Below, one piece after another: positions 1-5,959 of a stretch of DNA of 7,496 bases (the first letter of the stretch is position 1; every line of letters begins with the position of its first letter). The DNA comes from Gammaproteobacteria bacterium. GTDB lineage: Bacteria; Pseudomonadota; Gammaproteobacteria; Comchoanobacterales; Comchoanobacteraceae. Below the pieces are notes generated by a model. It ran no database searches. It was not told the origin of the DNA and saw only the letters and a program-made list of their open reading frames with translations. Where the stretch lies: the NCBI GenBank assembly GCA_029243665.1, contig JAQWRO010000082.1:1-7496 (forward strand). Reading direction: 5' to 3'. The position numbers and the translations under genes are program-made.

Positions 1-216
1 AATCAAGTAGCTGATAATGCTTATTATACACATGACTTGGTAGGCGCACACAAAAGCTTTGTAGATCCTAAGAATGTAGATCAGAAACCAGAAGATGTTA
101 CAGATAAAGGTCCTATAGCACATAACGTATCTGTTTTTAACGGTGCTGTTGCAAACACTGCTGGTCAAGCATGCACTAGCTTTGCTACAAAATTAGGTTT
201 CGGCGATGAAGGTTAA
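1..216 (+). CDS. 3' end of an unrecognised protein gene (partial)
   Basis: An open frame runs from the first base to a TAA at 214-216 and gives the last 71 residues of a protein whose start lies outside the window. The fragment is polar and soluble-looking, with no hydrophobic segment, one cysteine, and the C-terminus KLGFGDEG. A strong intrinsic terminator begins 24 nt after the stop in the same direction, which supports this being a real gene end. I do not recognise the family, and no function can be given from this fragment. The gene is separated from the next one by the terminator, so it is probably a separate transcription unit. Confidence 0.7.
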   Translation, partial: NQVADNAYYTHDLVGAHKSFVDPKNVDQKPEDVTDKGPIAHNVSVFNGAVANTAGQACTSFATKLGFGDEG

Positions 217-240
217 TACCAACCGTATTATCTAGTTTTA

Positions 241-270
241 AAAACCCTGATCTTTGATCGGGGTTTTTTT
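241..270 (+). terminator. Rho-independent terminator after the first gene
   Basis: A 12-bp stem pairs 241-252 (AAAACCCTGATC) with 256-267 (GATCGGGGTTTT). It has one G-T wobble and a TTT loop, and it continues into a run of seven T at 264-270. The position 24 nt past the stop codon of the upstream gene fits its terminator. The A-tract on the 5' side means it could also stop transcription coming from the other strand, but no minus-strand gene ends here. Confidence 0.92.
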
Positions 271-358
271 ATGGTTATCATGCGAATATTGCCATGTCAT
301 ATTGGATATAAATAAAGGTCTTTGAAGGCGCAAAAATCATATTTCCTTAAGGTTACTT

Positions 359-367
359 TGTTATCAT
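359..367 (+). promoter_or_regulatory. Possible extended -10 element before the membrane-protein gene
   Basis: TGTTATCAT (TG at 359-360, hexamer TATCAT at 362-367) resembles an extended -10 box. It would start transcription near 374 and leave a leader of about 14 nt before the ATG at 388. No convincing -35 hexamer is present 16-18 bp upstream. The gene must have a promoter somewhere in 271-387, because a terminator isolates it from the gene before it. This is only the best candidate. Confidence 0.3.
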
Positions 368-387
368 TTATCTATTAGAGAATAACT

Positions 388-1764
388 ATGAGTATATTTA
401 ACAACAATCATAATAATGTTATTGTTTGCAAAGATAATGCACAACAAACAAAAATATTTGGACTATTCAACTTAGTTTTACATGATCCTTTGGTTAATGT
501 TCGATTGGTAGATAAGAAAAATGCACAAAACCTCTCAAAAGATAATCATGTCAAAGTGTTTAATGCAGAATATGTGATTTTTCGATTGCGGGCTAGGTAC
601 TATGCACAACAAACATTTGATGCGCTAGCGGTTTCAACTATTGTATTAGGCGCGTTATCAATGTTTATGTGGCGTAGTGCTCGTAAGTATTACAGTCAAG
701 CTTACAATACCCTCAGTGAAGCATTCTCTCTTGATCAATCTGCAGAAAACTATTTACAAGTGCTACAACAAAAAAAAGCTTATAGAGGCATTTTAATTGG
801 GTTTTTGCCATTATACCTAGTTGGGTATGTGGTTTCTCATGTTTTTACTGTGCTTTGGAAAGGACTTAAGGCATTTTATGATAGATGGCAATCTGCCAAA
901 CCATTCCCGAATGCTGATGCTTGGCCTACTATGAAGCGGTTTTTTGGGCAACTTTATAACGACTTTAAGAAACTCTATGCGCCTGAAGATATAGCTAATA
1001 AAAGCTTATACGACTACTTTAATAGTGCCGTTGTGCATATACTTTGGTATTTAGTGGCTATACCAGCTTCGATTGTACAATCATGCTTAGTGGCTTTTGT
1101 CGCAAACGATTTAGCTGAGTTTATCGAATATATGAAATGTATTACCGAGGTTTATAAGGGTCAGCATGGCTATATACCTCAAGAATATATTAGCTATGAC
1201 GATGACAAGCCCAAATTCACTATGGCCCCAATGATACTATTAGTATTGCCTATTTATTATGTGTTACAACCGGTAAAGTGGATTATGCGTGGACTGGGTA
1301 TAAATCAATATGCAGAGACACAAATAATTTTTTTAATAGATAAAATTAATTGTGCTCAGGGAGCTTTATATGGATTTTTAGAAATTCCATTTTCATACCG
1401 GGCAGCATGGAATCTTAAAAAAAACTTAGTGCTTCATGATAAGGTGTCTGAAGCGGATGAGGTATTTGTAAAAAGGTATACTACCCTCTTTAAACGCCCA
1501 ATTGGAAAACAGGAGTTATTTACAGGAATGAGTAATCAGGACAGAGGGTGTTTAGGTATGTTAAAACCAATCAATGAATTAAAGTTGCTTAATTATATCA
1601 AAGAAAACAACAGAGTGAAAAAGGCTCCTGATCCTAAAAAAAGTGATCAACTCAAACCTATGCCTGTTAGTGTATCAGCATCAAATTTATCTAGAGGAAA
1701 TAATCGTGCCTCTGATGAATATAATACCCTAACTAGCTCTGATAAATACAAATATATGATTTAA
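388..1764 (+). CDS. Unrecognised polytopic membrane protein, 458 aa
   Basis: I do not recognise this protein. It has no signal peptide. A soluble N-terminal part of about 75 residues is followed by four hydrophobic stretches at about residues 79-95, 133-157, 213-240 and 279-299. Aromatic, basic linkers lie between them. A further amphipathic region spans about 311-336, and from about 400 there is a charged, then Ser/Asn/Asp-rich tail with no hydrophobic segment, ending YKYMI. The start is the first ATG of the frame, preceded by only a weak purine stretch (AGAG) about 9 nt away. It stands alone between a terminator and the ompH promoter. Because the genome carries Dot/Icm genes, a membrane-targeted effector is one possible reading. 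A lineage-specific inner-membrane protein is equally possible, and the window holds no decisive motif. The composition is AT-rich and the whole frame is intact. Confidence 0.8.
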   Translation: MSIFNNNHNNVIVCKDNAQQTKIFGLFNLVLHDPLVNVRLVDKKNAQNLSKDNHVKVFNAEYVIFRLRARYYAQQTFDALAVSTIVLGALSMFMWRSARKYYSQAYNTLSEAFSLDQSAENYLQVLQQKKAYRGILIGFLPLYLVGYVVSHVFTVLWKGLKAFYDRWQSAKPFPNADAWPTMKRFFGQLYNDFKKLYAPEDIANKSLYDYFNSAVVHILWYLVAIPASIVQSCLVAFVANDLAEFIEYMKCITEVYKGQHGYIPQEYISYDDDKPKFTMAPMILLVLPIYYVLQPVKWIMRGLGINQYAETQIIFLIDKINCAQGALYGFLEIPFSYRAAWNLKKNLVLHDKVSEADEVFVKRYTTLFKRPIGKQELFTGMSNQDRGCLGMLKPINELKLLNYIKENNRVKKAPDPKKSDQLKPMPVSVSASNLSRGNNRASDEYNTLTSSDKYKYMI

Positions 1765-1793
1765 AACCAATCTAGAGTTTTTACATACATTTC

Positions 1794-1822
1794 TAGACAT
1801 CATAACAATACCCGGTTATTAT
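1794..1822 (+). promoter_or_regulatory. Promoter of the ompH-lpxD-fabZ-lpxA operon
   Basis: A -35 hexamer TAGACA (1794-1799; 5 of 6 match to TTGACA) and a -10 hexamer TATTAT (1817-1822) are separated by the ideal 17 bp. Transcription would begin near 1829, giving a leader of about 25 nt that contains the AAGGGG ribosome binding site of ompH. No other promoter of this quality is visible before the four overlapping genes that follow. Confidence 0.7.
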
Positions 1823-1839
1823 ATGACAAAGAGTTATAT

Positions 1840-1845
1840 AAGGGG
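1840..1845 (+). promoter_or_regulatory. Shine-Dalgarno site of ompH
   Basis: AAGGGG lies 8 nt before the ATG at 1854 and fixes the ompH start. The same hexamer precedes the icmX-like gene. This shows that the organism uses ordinary Shine-Dalgarno initiation for some genes, in contrast to the three genes between 4513 and 6406. Confidence 0.8.
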
Positions 1846-1853
1846 TATCTGTT

Positions 1854-2348
1854 ATGAAACACATTCAAAAAATTATTTTAATTGCTTTAGGCTTCATGTT
1901 TAGTGCAGCTTTTGCAACAACCGCTGTTGTCGATGTTAAGTCAATCATTGAAAGCACAGACATTATGAAAACAACTGCAGCTGAAATGGAAAAAACATTT
2001 ACGCCTAAAAGAGACGAATTAATGGCGATGCAAAAAACACTTGAAACTGATACTAAAAAGTTATCAAAAGATAAGTCAGTCATGAAAGCAAGTGATGTTG
2101 AAGCTTTGTCCAAAAAGATTGCTGATACTCAAAAAACTTTAATGGATAAAGAGCAAGCATTTAGAACTGAAGTGTTCAAAGCACAAAACGAAGCCATTCA
2201 AAAAGCAATGGATCAAGTAAAATCTGCAGCTGCAAAAGTTGCTAAAGTTAAGGGTATTGATACTGTCTTAGCCTCGGGTGAAGTTTTATACATCGATGCT
2301 AAAAATGATATCACTACAGATGTTAAGAAGCTTGTAACTAAAAAATAA
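1854..2348 (+). CDS. ompH: OmpH/Skp family periplasmic chaperone
   Basis: This is the periplasmic holdase that captures unfolded outer-membrane proteins as they leave the Sec translocon and keeps them soluble for the BAM complex. The 164-residue length matches the family (E. coli Skp is 161). A signal peptide is clear: a basic MKHIQK start, a hydrophobic core, and a likely cleavage after Ala21 (SAAFA/TT). The mature part opens with the AVVDVKSII strand typical of OmpH. It continues as a long Lys/Glu/Ala-rich helical region (about 35-130) that would form the coiled-coil tentacles, and ends with a short strand region (GIDTVLASGEVLYID). It is the first gene of the operon and is followed after 3 nt by lpxD, as in many gammaproteobacteria. 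The usual upstream partner bamA is missing here. The identification rests on architecture plus gene order and is secure at family level. Confidence 0.93.
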   Translation: MKHIQKIILIALGFMFSAAFATTAVVDVKSIIESTDIMKTTAAEMEKTFTPKRDELMAMQKTLETDTKKLSKDKSVMKASDVEALSKKIADTQKTLMDKEQAFRTEVFKAQNEAIQKAMDQVKSAAAKVAKVKGIDTVLASGEVLYIDAKNDITTDVKKLVTKK

Positions 2349-2351
2349 TTC

Positions 2352-3365
2352 ATGATAAAAGCAAAAGACATAGCTAGTCTTTTAGAACTGCCGCTTAAGG
2401 GAAACCCTGACCGGCAGTTTTCTGCATTTAAGACTTTAATGGACTGTACCCCAGACCATATCAGTTATGCTGAACCAAAATTTAAGCAAGCACTGATGGC
2501 TTGTGAGGTCGGTTTGGTATTAACAACGCCAGAGTTGGCTGAATTTGCGCCGCACGATGTGATTGTGACTAAAGACCCTCGTGGGGACTTTGCCAAACTA
2601 CTCAGGCATTATTTCCCAGAAGAAAAGCCAGCTCCTGGCATTCATCCCACAGCAGTGATTCATTCAGGTGCAAGCATCGGTGAAAATGTTTCCATTGGTC
2701 CTTTTTGTGTGATTGGTGATGCAGTAAAGATTGCAGAAGGTGTGGTCTTGAAAAACCATGTCGTCATCGAAAAAGATGTCGAGATTGGTGCGAATACCAT
2801 GATTGATGATCATGTGGCCATCCATTCAAAATCTCGCATTGGTCAGTCATGTCGTTTATTGGCAGGCTGTGTGATCGGCTCTGCTGGTTTTGGGTTTGTG
2901 CGTAGTCAAATTGGTTGGGAATTATATCCTCAGATTGCAGGCGTGGTCATTGAAGATCATGTCGACATTGGTGCAAAAACAACCATTGACCGTGGTGCCC
3001 TAGATTCTACACATATTTGTAAAAATGTAAAAATTGATAACCAGGTACACATTGCCCACGGTGTTAAAATTGGCCAAAGTACCATCATTGCTGGGTGTGG
3101 TGCGATTGCAGGTAGTACTGAGATTGGTGAAAATTGTATGTTTGGTGGCAGTGTTGCCATTGCAGATAATATACGCATTACCTCTGGTGTTATCTTGGGT
3201 GGTTTGACAGGTGTTGGTAAAAGCATTGATAAACCTGGGCTATACTCCAACGTAAGAGATGTTGAATCTTTTCAAACGCTGAAACGTAAGGAGATTCGGT
3301 TCAACAAATTAGATCAATGGTTGCAAAAGCATAAGCTTGAGGATTTAAGCAATGAAAAAGTATGA
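2352..3365 (+). CDS. lpxD: UDP-3-O-(3-hydroxyacyl)glucosamine N-acyltransferase LpxD
   Basis: LpxD is the third enzyme of lipid A synthesis. It transfers an R-3-hydroxyacyl chain from ACP to the 2-amino group of UDP-3-O-acyl-glucosamine in the cytoplasm and works as a trimer. The protein has 337 residues (E. coli 341). An N-terminal uridine-binding domain (about 1-95) is followed by a left-handed beta-helix of hexapeptide repeats (about 98-290; for example IGENVSIGPFCVIGDAV) and a C-terminal helical region. The signatures GSAGFGF (176-182), TTIDRGALDST (210-220) and IDNQVHIAH (228-236) are present. His236 matches the catalytic His239 of E. coli. Its ATG has no strong Shine-Dalgarno site and lies 3 nt after the ompH stop, so translation is probably coupled. 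Its 3' end overlaps fabZ by 14 nt. Confidence 0.97.
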   Translation: MIKAKDIASLLELPLKGNPDRQFSAFKTLMDCTPDHISYAEPKFKQALMACEVGLVLTTPELAEFAPHDVIVTKDPRGDFAKLLRHYFPEEKPAPGIHPTAVIHSGASIGENVSIGPFCVIGDAVKIAEGVVLKNHVVIEKDVEIGANTMIDDHVAIHSKSRIGQSCRLLAGCVIGSAGFGFVRSQIGWELYPQIAGVVIEDHVDIGAKTTIDRGALDSTHICKNVKIDNQVHIAHGVKIGQSTIIAGCGAIAGSTEIGENCMFGGSVAIADNIRITSGVILGGLTGVGKSIDKPGLYSNVRDVESFQTLKRKEIRFNKLDQWLQKHKLEDLSNEKV

Positions 3366-3786
3366 TATAAATGAAATTATGGCGCTCATCCCGCACCGTT
3401 ACCCAATTTTATTGGTCGATCGGATTTTAGATGTGGATCCAGGTAAGTCAATAAAAGCACTTAAAAATGTTACAATTAATGAGCCTTATTTTAATGGTCA
3501 TTTCCCTGAAAAGCCTGTGATGCCTGGCATATTAGTAGTCGAGGGTATGGCACAGGCGGCAGCAACTATGATTTTTTTAGATGTGTCAGAAGATAAAAAA
3601 GATGTCATCTGTTATTTAGCTAGTTTGGAAAAAGCAAAGTTTAGAGGCATGGTGGTTCCAGGCGATCAAATTCGTTATGAAGTTGATTGTATCCAGGCAA
3701 GATCAATGACAAGAAAATTTTCTGGTAAAGCTTTTGTAGATGATAAATTAGTATGTGAGGCCGTATTTGTATGCATAGCTCAGTGA
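3352..3786 (+). CDS. fabZ: 3-hydroxyacyl-ACP dehydratase FabZ
   Basis: FabZ removes water from 3-hydroxyacyl-ACP to give trans-2-enoyl-ACP in type II fatty acid elongation. It competes with LpxA and LpxD for the same hydroxyacyl-ACP pool, which explains its place in the cluster. The 144-residue protein is a single hot-dog domain. It shows the N-terminal IPHRYPILLVDRI motif (13-26) and the active-site block GHFPEKPVMPGILVVEGMAQ, with catalytic His50 and Glu64 (E. coli His54 and Glu68). The start is supported by GAGG (3339-3342), 9 nt before the ATG and inside the end of lpxD. It overlaps lpxD by 14 nt and lpxA by 16 nt, so the three proteins are very likely made from one message with coupled translation. 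Confidence 0.97.
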   Translation: MKKYDINEIMALIPHRYPILLVDRILDVDPGKSIKALKNVTINEPYFNGHFPEKPVMPGILVVEGMAQAAATMIFLDVSEDKKDVICYLASLEKAKFRGMVVPGDQIRYEVDCIQARSMTRKFSGKAFVDDKLVCEAVFVCIAQ

Positions 3787-4547
3787 TTCATGAAACTGCA
3801 CAAATTGATTCGAGTGCCATCATTCATCCAGGATGTCACATTGGTGAAAATGTCGTCATTGGTCCTGAATGTGAAATAGGTCCTAATGCCATAGTGGTTA
3901 GAGATACGGTGATGGGTGCAAGAAATCGTATCCATCCATTTGCAACCATCGGTGGTGATTCTCAACATAAAGCTTATGCTGGGCAACCAACTCAGTTAAT
4001 TATTGGTGATGATAATGTCATTAGAGAGTCTGTGACAATCAATAGAGGTGATCCTGTAGGTGGTCATGTGACACGTGTAGGAAGTCGTAATTTATTTATG
4101 ACCTGTTCGCATGTCGGACATGATGCCATAGTGGGTAACGATGTTGTTTTAGTCAATCATGCAGCGCTTGCAGGTCATGTGCAAATTGAAGATTATGTTG
4201 TGGTTGGTGCTTATGCAGCTGTCGCACAATATTGTTGTGTCGGGAAGCATGCCTTTTTAACATTATCTACAGGCGTGACAAAGGATGTTTTGCCGTTTAC
4301 AAACATTGCTTATTTGCCAGCTACTGTGCGTGGCATTAATTTGGTTGGACTCAAGCGACGCGGGTTTAGTCGTGAAGATATTTTAGCCATTAAAAAGGCT
4401 TATCATGAAGTCTTTGGTAACCGTGATGCAGCTATTTTGGCTGAGCTTAAGTCTACCTCAAAAGCAGCTTGTGAGATGATTGAATTTTATGAGCGTAGTG
4501 AGCGTGGCGTTGTCATTCCACGAAAGACTCTTCCTGTCGAAGTGTAA
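3771..4547 (+). CDS. lpxA: UDP-N-acetylglucosamine O-acyltransferase LpxA
   Basis: LpxA performs the first step of lipid A synthesis, transferring an R-3-hydroxyacyl chain from ACP to the 3-OH of UDP-GlcNAc. At 258 residues it is close to E. coli (262). Hexapeptide repeats run from about residue 11 to 175, then comes a C-terminal helical domain with GLKRRGFSRE (193-202). The motifs YAGQPTQ, IRESVTINRG and SHVGHD are intact. His117 matches the catalytic His125 of E. coli, and His114, His136 and Arg196 match His122, His144 and Arg204. Three positions differ by an ungapped comparison made from memory: E. coli His160 is Ala152, the acyl-chain ruler Gly173 is Leu165, and His191 is Pro183. The protein extends about a dozen residues past the family's usual RG(L/V) end, and this tail is the part encoded opposite map. 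GAGG lies about 10 nt before the ATG. lpxB does not follow. Confidence 0.95.
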   Translation: MHSSVIHETAQIDSSAIIHPGCHIGENVVIGPECEIGPNAIVVRDTVMGARNRIHPFATIGGDSQHKAYAGQPTQLIIGDDNVIRESVTINRGDPVGGHVTRVGSRNLFMTCSHVGHDAIVGNDVVLVNHAALAGHVQIEDYVVVGAYAAVAQYCCVGKHAFLTLSTGVTKDVLPFTNIAYLPATVRGINLVGLKRRGFSREDILAIKKAYHEVFGNRDAAILAELKSTSKAACEMIEFYERSERGVVIPRKTLPVEV

Positions 4548-5307
4548 GAATATCGCAACCATCGTCTGTGACTAAAAGTGTGTGTTCCCACTGTGCTGAG
4601 GGTTTTCGATCTTTTGTGATGACAGTCCATTGATCAGGCATGGTTTTAACTTTAAATGTGCCTGCATTGATCATAGGCTCAATTGTGAACGTGAGACCTG
4701 GTAATAAAGGTGTTGAATCCACACCTGGATGATCGTAGTGCAGCACTTGAAAACCATCTTCATGAAATTCTGAGCCAATGCCATGGCCACAATAATCTTT
4801 TACGCTACTGTAATGATTGGCTTTCGCATAATCAGCTATGACTTTGCCTATCGTCTTTAAATCAGTGCCTGGTTTGACTAAGTTGATCCCTTTATACAAA
4901 CAGGCTTGTGCGACATGACACAGTCTTTTATTAAGCGGATTAATTTTATCACCCACAAAATACATACGACTCGTATCCCCATGGTAGCCATCATAAATAA
5001 CGGTGACATCAATATTTATAATGTCACCATTTTTAAGTGGTTTATCGTTGGGGATGCCATGGCAGACCACATGATTGACAGATGTACATACGGATTTTGG
5101 AAAGCCGCGATAATTAAGAGGGGCAGGAATGGCATTGAGGTCATTGACAATGTAGTCATGGCAACGATTATTCAATTCATTCGTAGTAACGCCTGGGATA
5201 ACATAAGTTTCGATCATTTCTAAAACTTGTGCTGCTTTTCGACCAGCAACACGCATTTTCTTAATTTCATCTGGACTTTTTATAAACTGACTTAGATCGA
5301 CACTCAT
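4513..5307 (-). CDS. map: Type I methionine aminopeptidase
   Basis: This enzyme removes the initiator methionine from nascent proteins when the second residue is small. The 264-residue length equals that of the E. coli enzyme. The pita-bread fold motifs are all present. The five metal ligands are Asp100, Asp111 (in NIDVTVIYDGYHGDTSRM), His175 (GHGIG), Glu210 (TIEPM) and Glu241 (WEHT). The substrate-site histidines are His83 (HGIP) and His182. The start is fixed by the family-typical IKSPDEIKKMRVAG near the N-terminus. The next methionine is residue 18 and would cut into this motif. There is no Shine-Dalgarno site, and a near-consensus promoter sits directly against the ATG, so the message may be leaderless. 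Its last 35 nt overlap the end of lpxA on the other strand. The divergently placed rpsB partner seen in many proteobacteria is not here. Confidence 0.97.
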   Translation of the reverse strand: MSVDLSQFIKSPDEIKKMRVAGRKAAQVLEMIETYVIPGVTTNELNNRCHDYIVNDLNAIPAPLNYRGFPKSVCTSVNHVVCHGIPNDKPLKNGDIINIDVTVIYDGYHGDTSRMYFVGDKINPLNKRLCHVAQACLYKGINLVKPGTDLKTIGKVIADYAKANHYSSVKDYCGHGIGSEFHEDGFQVLHYDHPGVDSTPLLPGLTFTIEPMINAGTFKVKTMPDQWTVITKDRKPSAQWEHTLLVTDDGCDILTLRQEESFVE

Positions 5308-5313
5308 CCAAAT

Positions 5314-5341
5314 ATTGTAGCGTTTTGGGCTGAACTGTCAA
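5314..5341 (-). promoter_or_regulatory. Near-consensus promoter abutting the map start codon
   Basis: Read on the minus strand, TTGACA (5336-5341) and TACAAT (5314-5319) are separated by 16 bp. The -35 box is a perfect consensus and the -10 box matches 5 of 6. Only 6 nt separate the -10 box from the map ATG (5305-5307), so the predicted first transcribed base is the A of the ATG or a neighbour. It lies in the 52-nt gap between map and the upstream 176-residue gene, so map can be transcribed independently of it. Confidence 0.8.
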
Positions 5342-5359
5342 TAAAAGTTATCTGAATCA

Positions 5360-5890
5360 TTAGGATGTTTGGTTGAGGCATTGTATGGCATATTTGCTAC
5401 CAGTGGCATGCCAAAGTTGATAAGCATAGTCTTTGGGGATAGGCTCGTTGTCCCAAATGCTTTCACGAAAACTAAGCAAAGTATCCACCATATCTATGTA
5501 ATGGTGTGCAATGCATGTGCCTGTGACAATATTTGTTTTATGAATGGGATGGTTATGTATGCTGGCATATAAGGACTTCCCATTGTCAATAAATTGTATG
5601 GGGTTAATATCATATTTGGCAATCCGGTTTGGGAATAGCCCAAGGTAAAACAAGCAACAATCTGCTGTTAAGGCTAGTTCTGTATCTGGGATGTGATGGT
5701 AGTTCATAAGAAAAGTAATCTTAGTAAAACTATGCTCATTAAATGTTGGCTGATCAATAAATCGGGACAGTAAATCCTTTAGAAAAATATTGATATTTTC
5801 AGGTAGTTGTATGCCGCATTTGCTTTGTGCTGTGGCTATGTTTTGATCCCAGAAGGAAACATCATGATTGATTATAATTGTCCTATTCAT
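5360..5890 (-). CDS. Conserved-hypothetical-type protein, 176 aa
   Basis: The function is unknown. The protein is cytoplasmic by appearance, with no signal peptide and no membrane segment, and is rich in His, Asn and Ile. The block ADCCLFYLGLFPN (76-88), followed by IDNGKSLYASI (101-111) and YIDMVDTLLSFRE (131-143), resembles a pattern I recall from uncharacterised proteobacterial proteins (a 'DxCLFxxGLFP...GxxxY' layout). This is memory only and no role is known to me. A histidine-rich stretch lies at 112-130 (HNHPIHK, IAHH), and Cys78-Cys79 form a pair, so metal binding is conceivable but unproven. The start is the first ATG, with an extended -10 box 6 nt upstream and no Shine-Dalgarno site. 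It is divergent from icmW, the place occupied by icmV-dotA in Legionella pneumophila, but it has no membrane segments and is not IcmV. It lies upstream of map in the same direction with a 52-nt gap. Confidence 0.8.
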   Translation of the reverse strand: MNRTIIINHDVSFWDQNIATAQSKCGIQLPENINIFLKDLLSRFIDQPTFNEHSFTKITFLMNYHHIPDTELALTADCCLFYLGLFPNRIAKYDINPIQFIDNGKSLYASIHNHPIHKTNIVTGTCIAHHYIDMVDTLLSFRESIWDNEPIPKDYAYQLWHATGSKYAIQCLNQTS

Positions 5891-5896
5891 ACTTTA

Positions 5897-5905
5897 ATTA
5901 TAGCA
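5897..5905 (-). promoter_or_regulatory. Extended -10 promoter of the 176-residue gene
   Basis: On the minus strand the sequence reads TGCTATAAT, a perfect extended -10 element (hexamer TATAAT at 5897-5902). No -35 box is recognisable at 16-18 bp, which extended -10 promoters can do without. Six bases (5891-5896) separate the hexamer from the ATG, so transcription should begin at or next to the start codon. Confidence 0.68.
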
Positions 5906-5908
5906 TTA

Positions 5909-5926
5909 TTGGATAAATGGTGTTTT
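5909..5926. repeat. Direct repeat copy 1 in the divergent promoter region
   Basis: TTGGATAAATGGTGTTTT matches the copy at 5940-5959 in 17 of 18 positions if a 2-nt insertion (TC) is allowed. It covers the region where a -35 element for the minus-strand gene would lie. It may be an operator half or a decayed duplicate of the icmW promoter. Confidence 0.6.
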
Positions 5927-5939
5927 GTTGATGTATTTT

Positions 5940-5959
5940 TTGGATAATCATGGTATTTT
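5940..5959. repeat. Direct repeat copy 2, containing the icmW -10 box
   Basis: TTGGATAATCATGGTATTTT is the second copy. Its left half lies 31 bp and its right half 33 bp from the matching halves of the first copy, about three turns of the helix. The last six bases are the proposed -10 hexamer of icmW, so a protein bound here would be placed to block or recruit polymerase. Confidence 0.6.
5951..5959 (+). promoter_or_regulatory. Extended -10-like promoter of icmW
   Basis: TGGTATTTT (TG at 5951-5952, hexamer TATTTT at 5954-5959) is an extended -10-like element, with 6 nt before the ATG at 5966. An alternative -10, GATAAT (5943-5948), would give a leader of about 11 nt. Neither version has a good -35 box, and neither leader would contain a Shine-Dalgarno site. 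TTGATG (5928-5933) is 20 bp from TATTTT, which is too far for a normal -35. Confidence 0.5.

Noticed and set aside
302..313. TTGGATATAAAT upstream of the membrane-protein gene as a third copy of the icmW-region repeat
   Set aside because: Only the first seven bases match, which is expected by chance in DNA of this composition.
437..615. 14-bp direct repeat ATGCACAACAAACA at 437-450 and 602-615
   Set aside because: Both copies are in frame inside the 458-residue gene and encode AQQT. The repeat is isolated and short, so it is probably chance or low-complexity coding.
1763..1780. AAAAC...GTTTT hairpin just after the 458-residue gene as a terminator
   Set aside because: The stem is only five weak pairs around a nine-base loop and has no GC-rich core, so read-through or another stop mechanism is as likely.
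1771..1797. Two TCTAGA palindromes flanking 15 bases before ompH as an operator
   Set aside because: Six-base palindromes are common in AT-rich DNA. The second is explained by overlap with the -35 region, and there is no further symmetry.
2957..3250. 97-codon open frame on the minus strand opposite lpxD
   Set aside because: It is antisense to the hexapeptide repeats of lpxD, whose periodic composition readily creates open reverse frames.
4906..5223. 105-codon open frame on the plus strand opposite map
   Set aside because: It lies fully inside the map gene on the other strand, has no recognisable motif, and map is certain from its metal ligands.
5360..5890. 176-residue gene as icmV
   Set aside because: The position fits, but IcmV is a membrane protein and this one has no hydrophobic segment and no resemblance to it.
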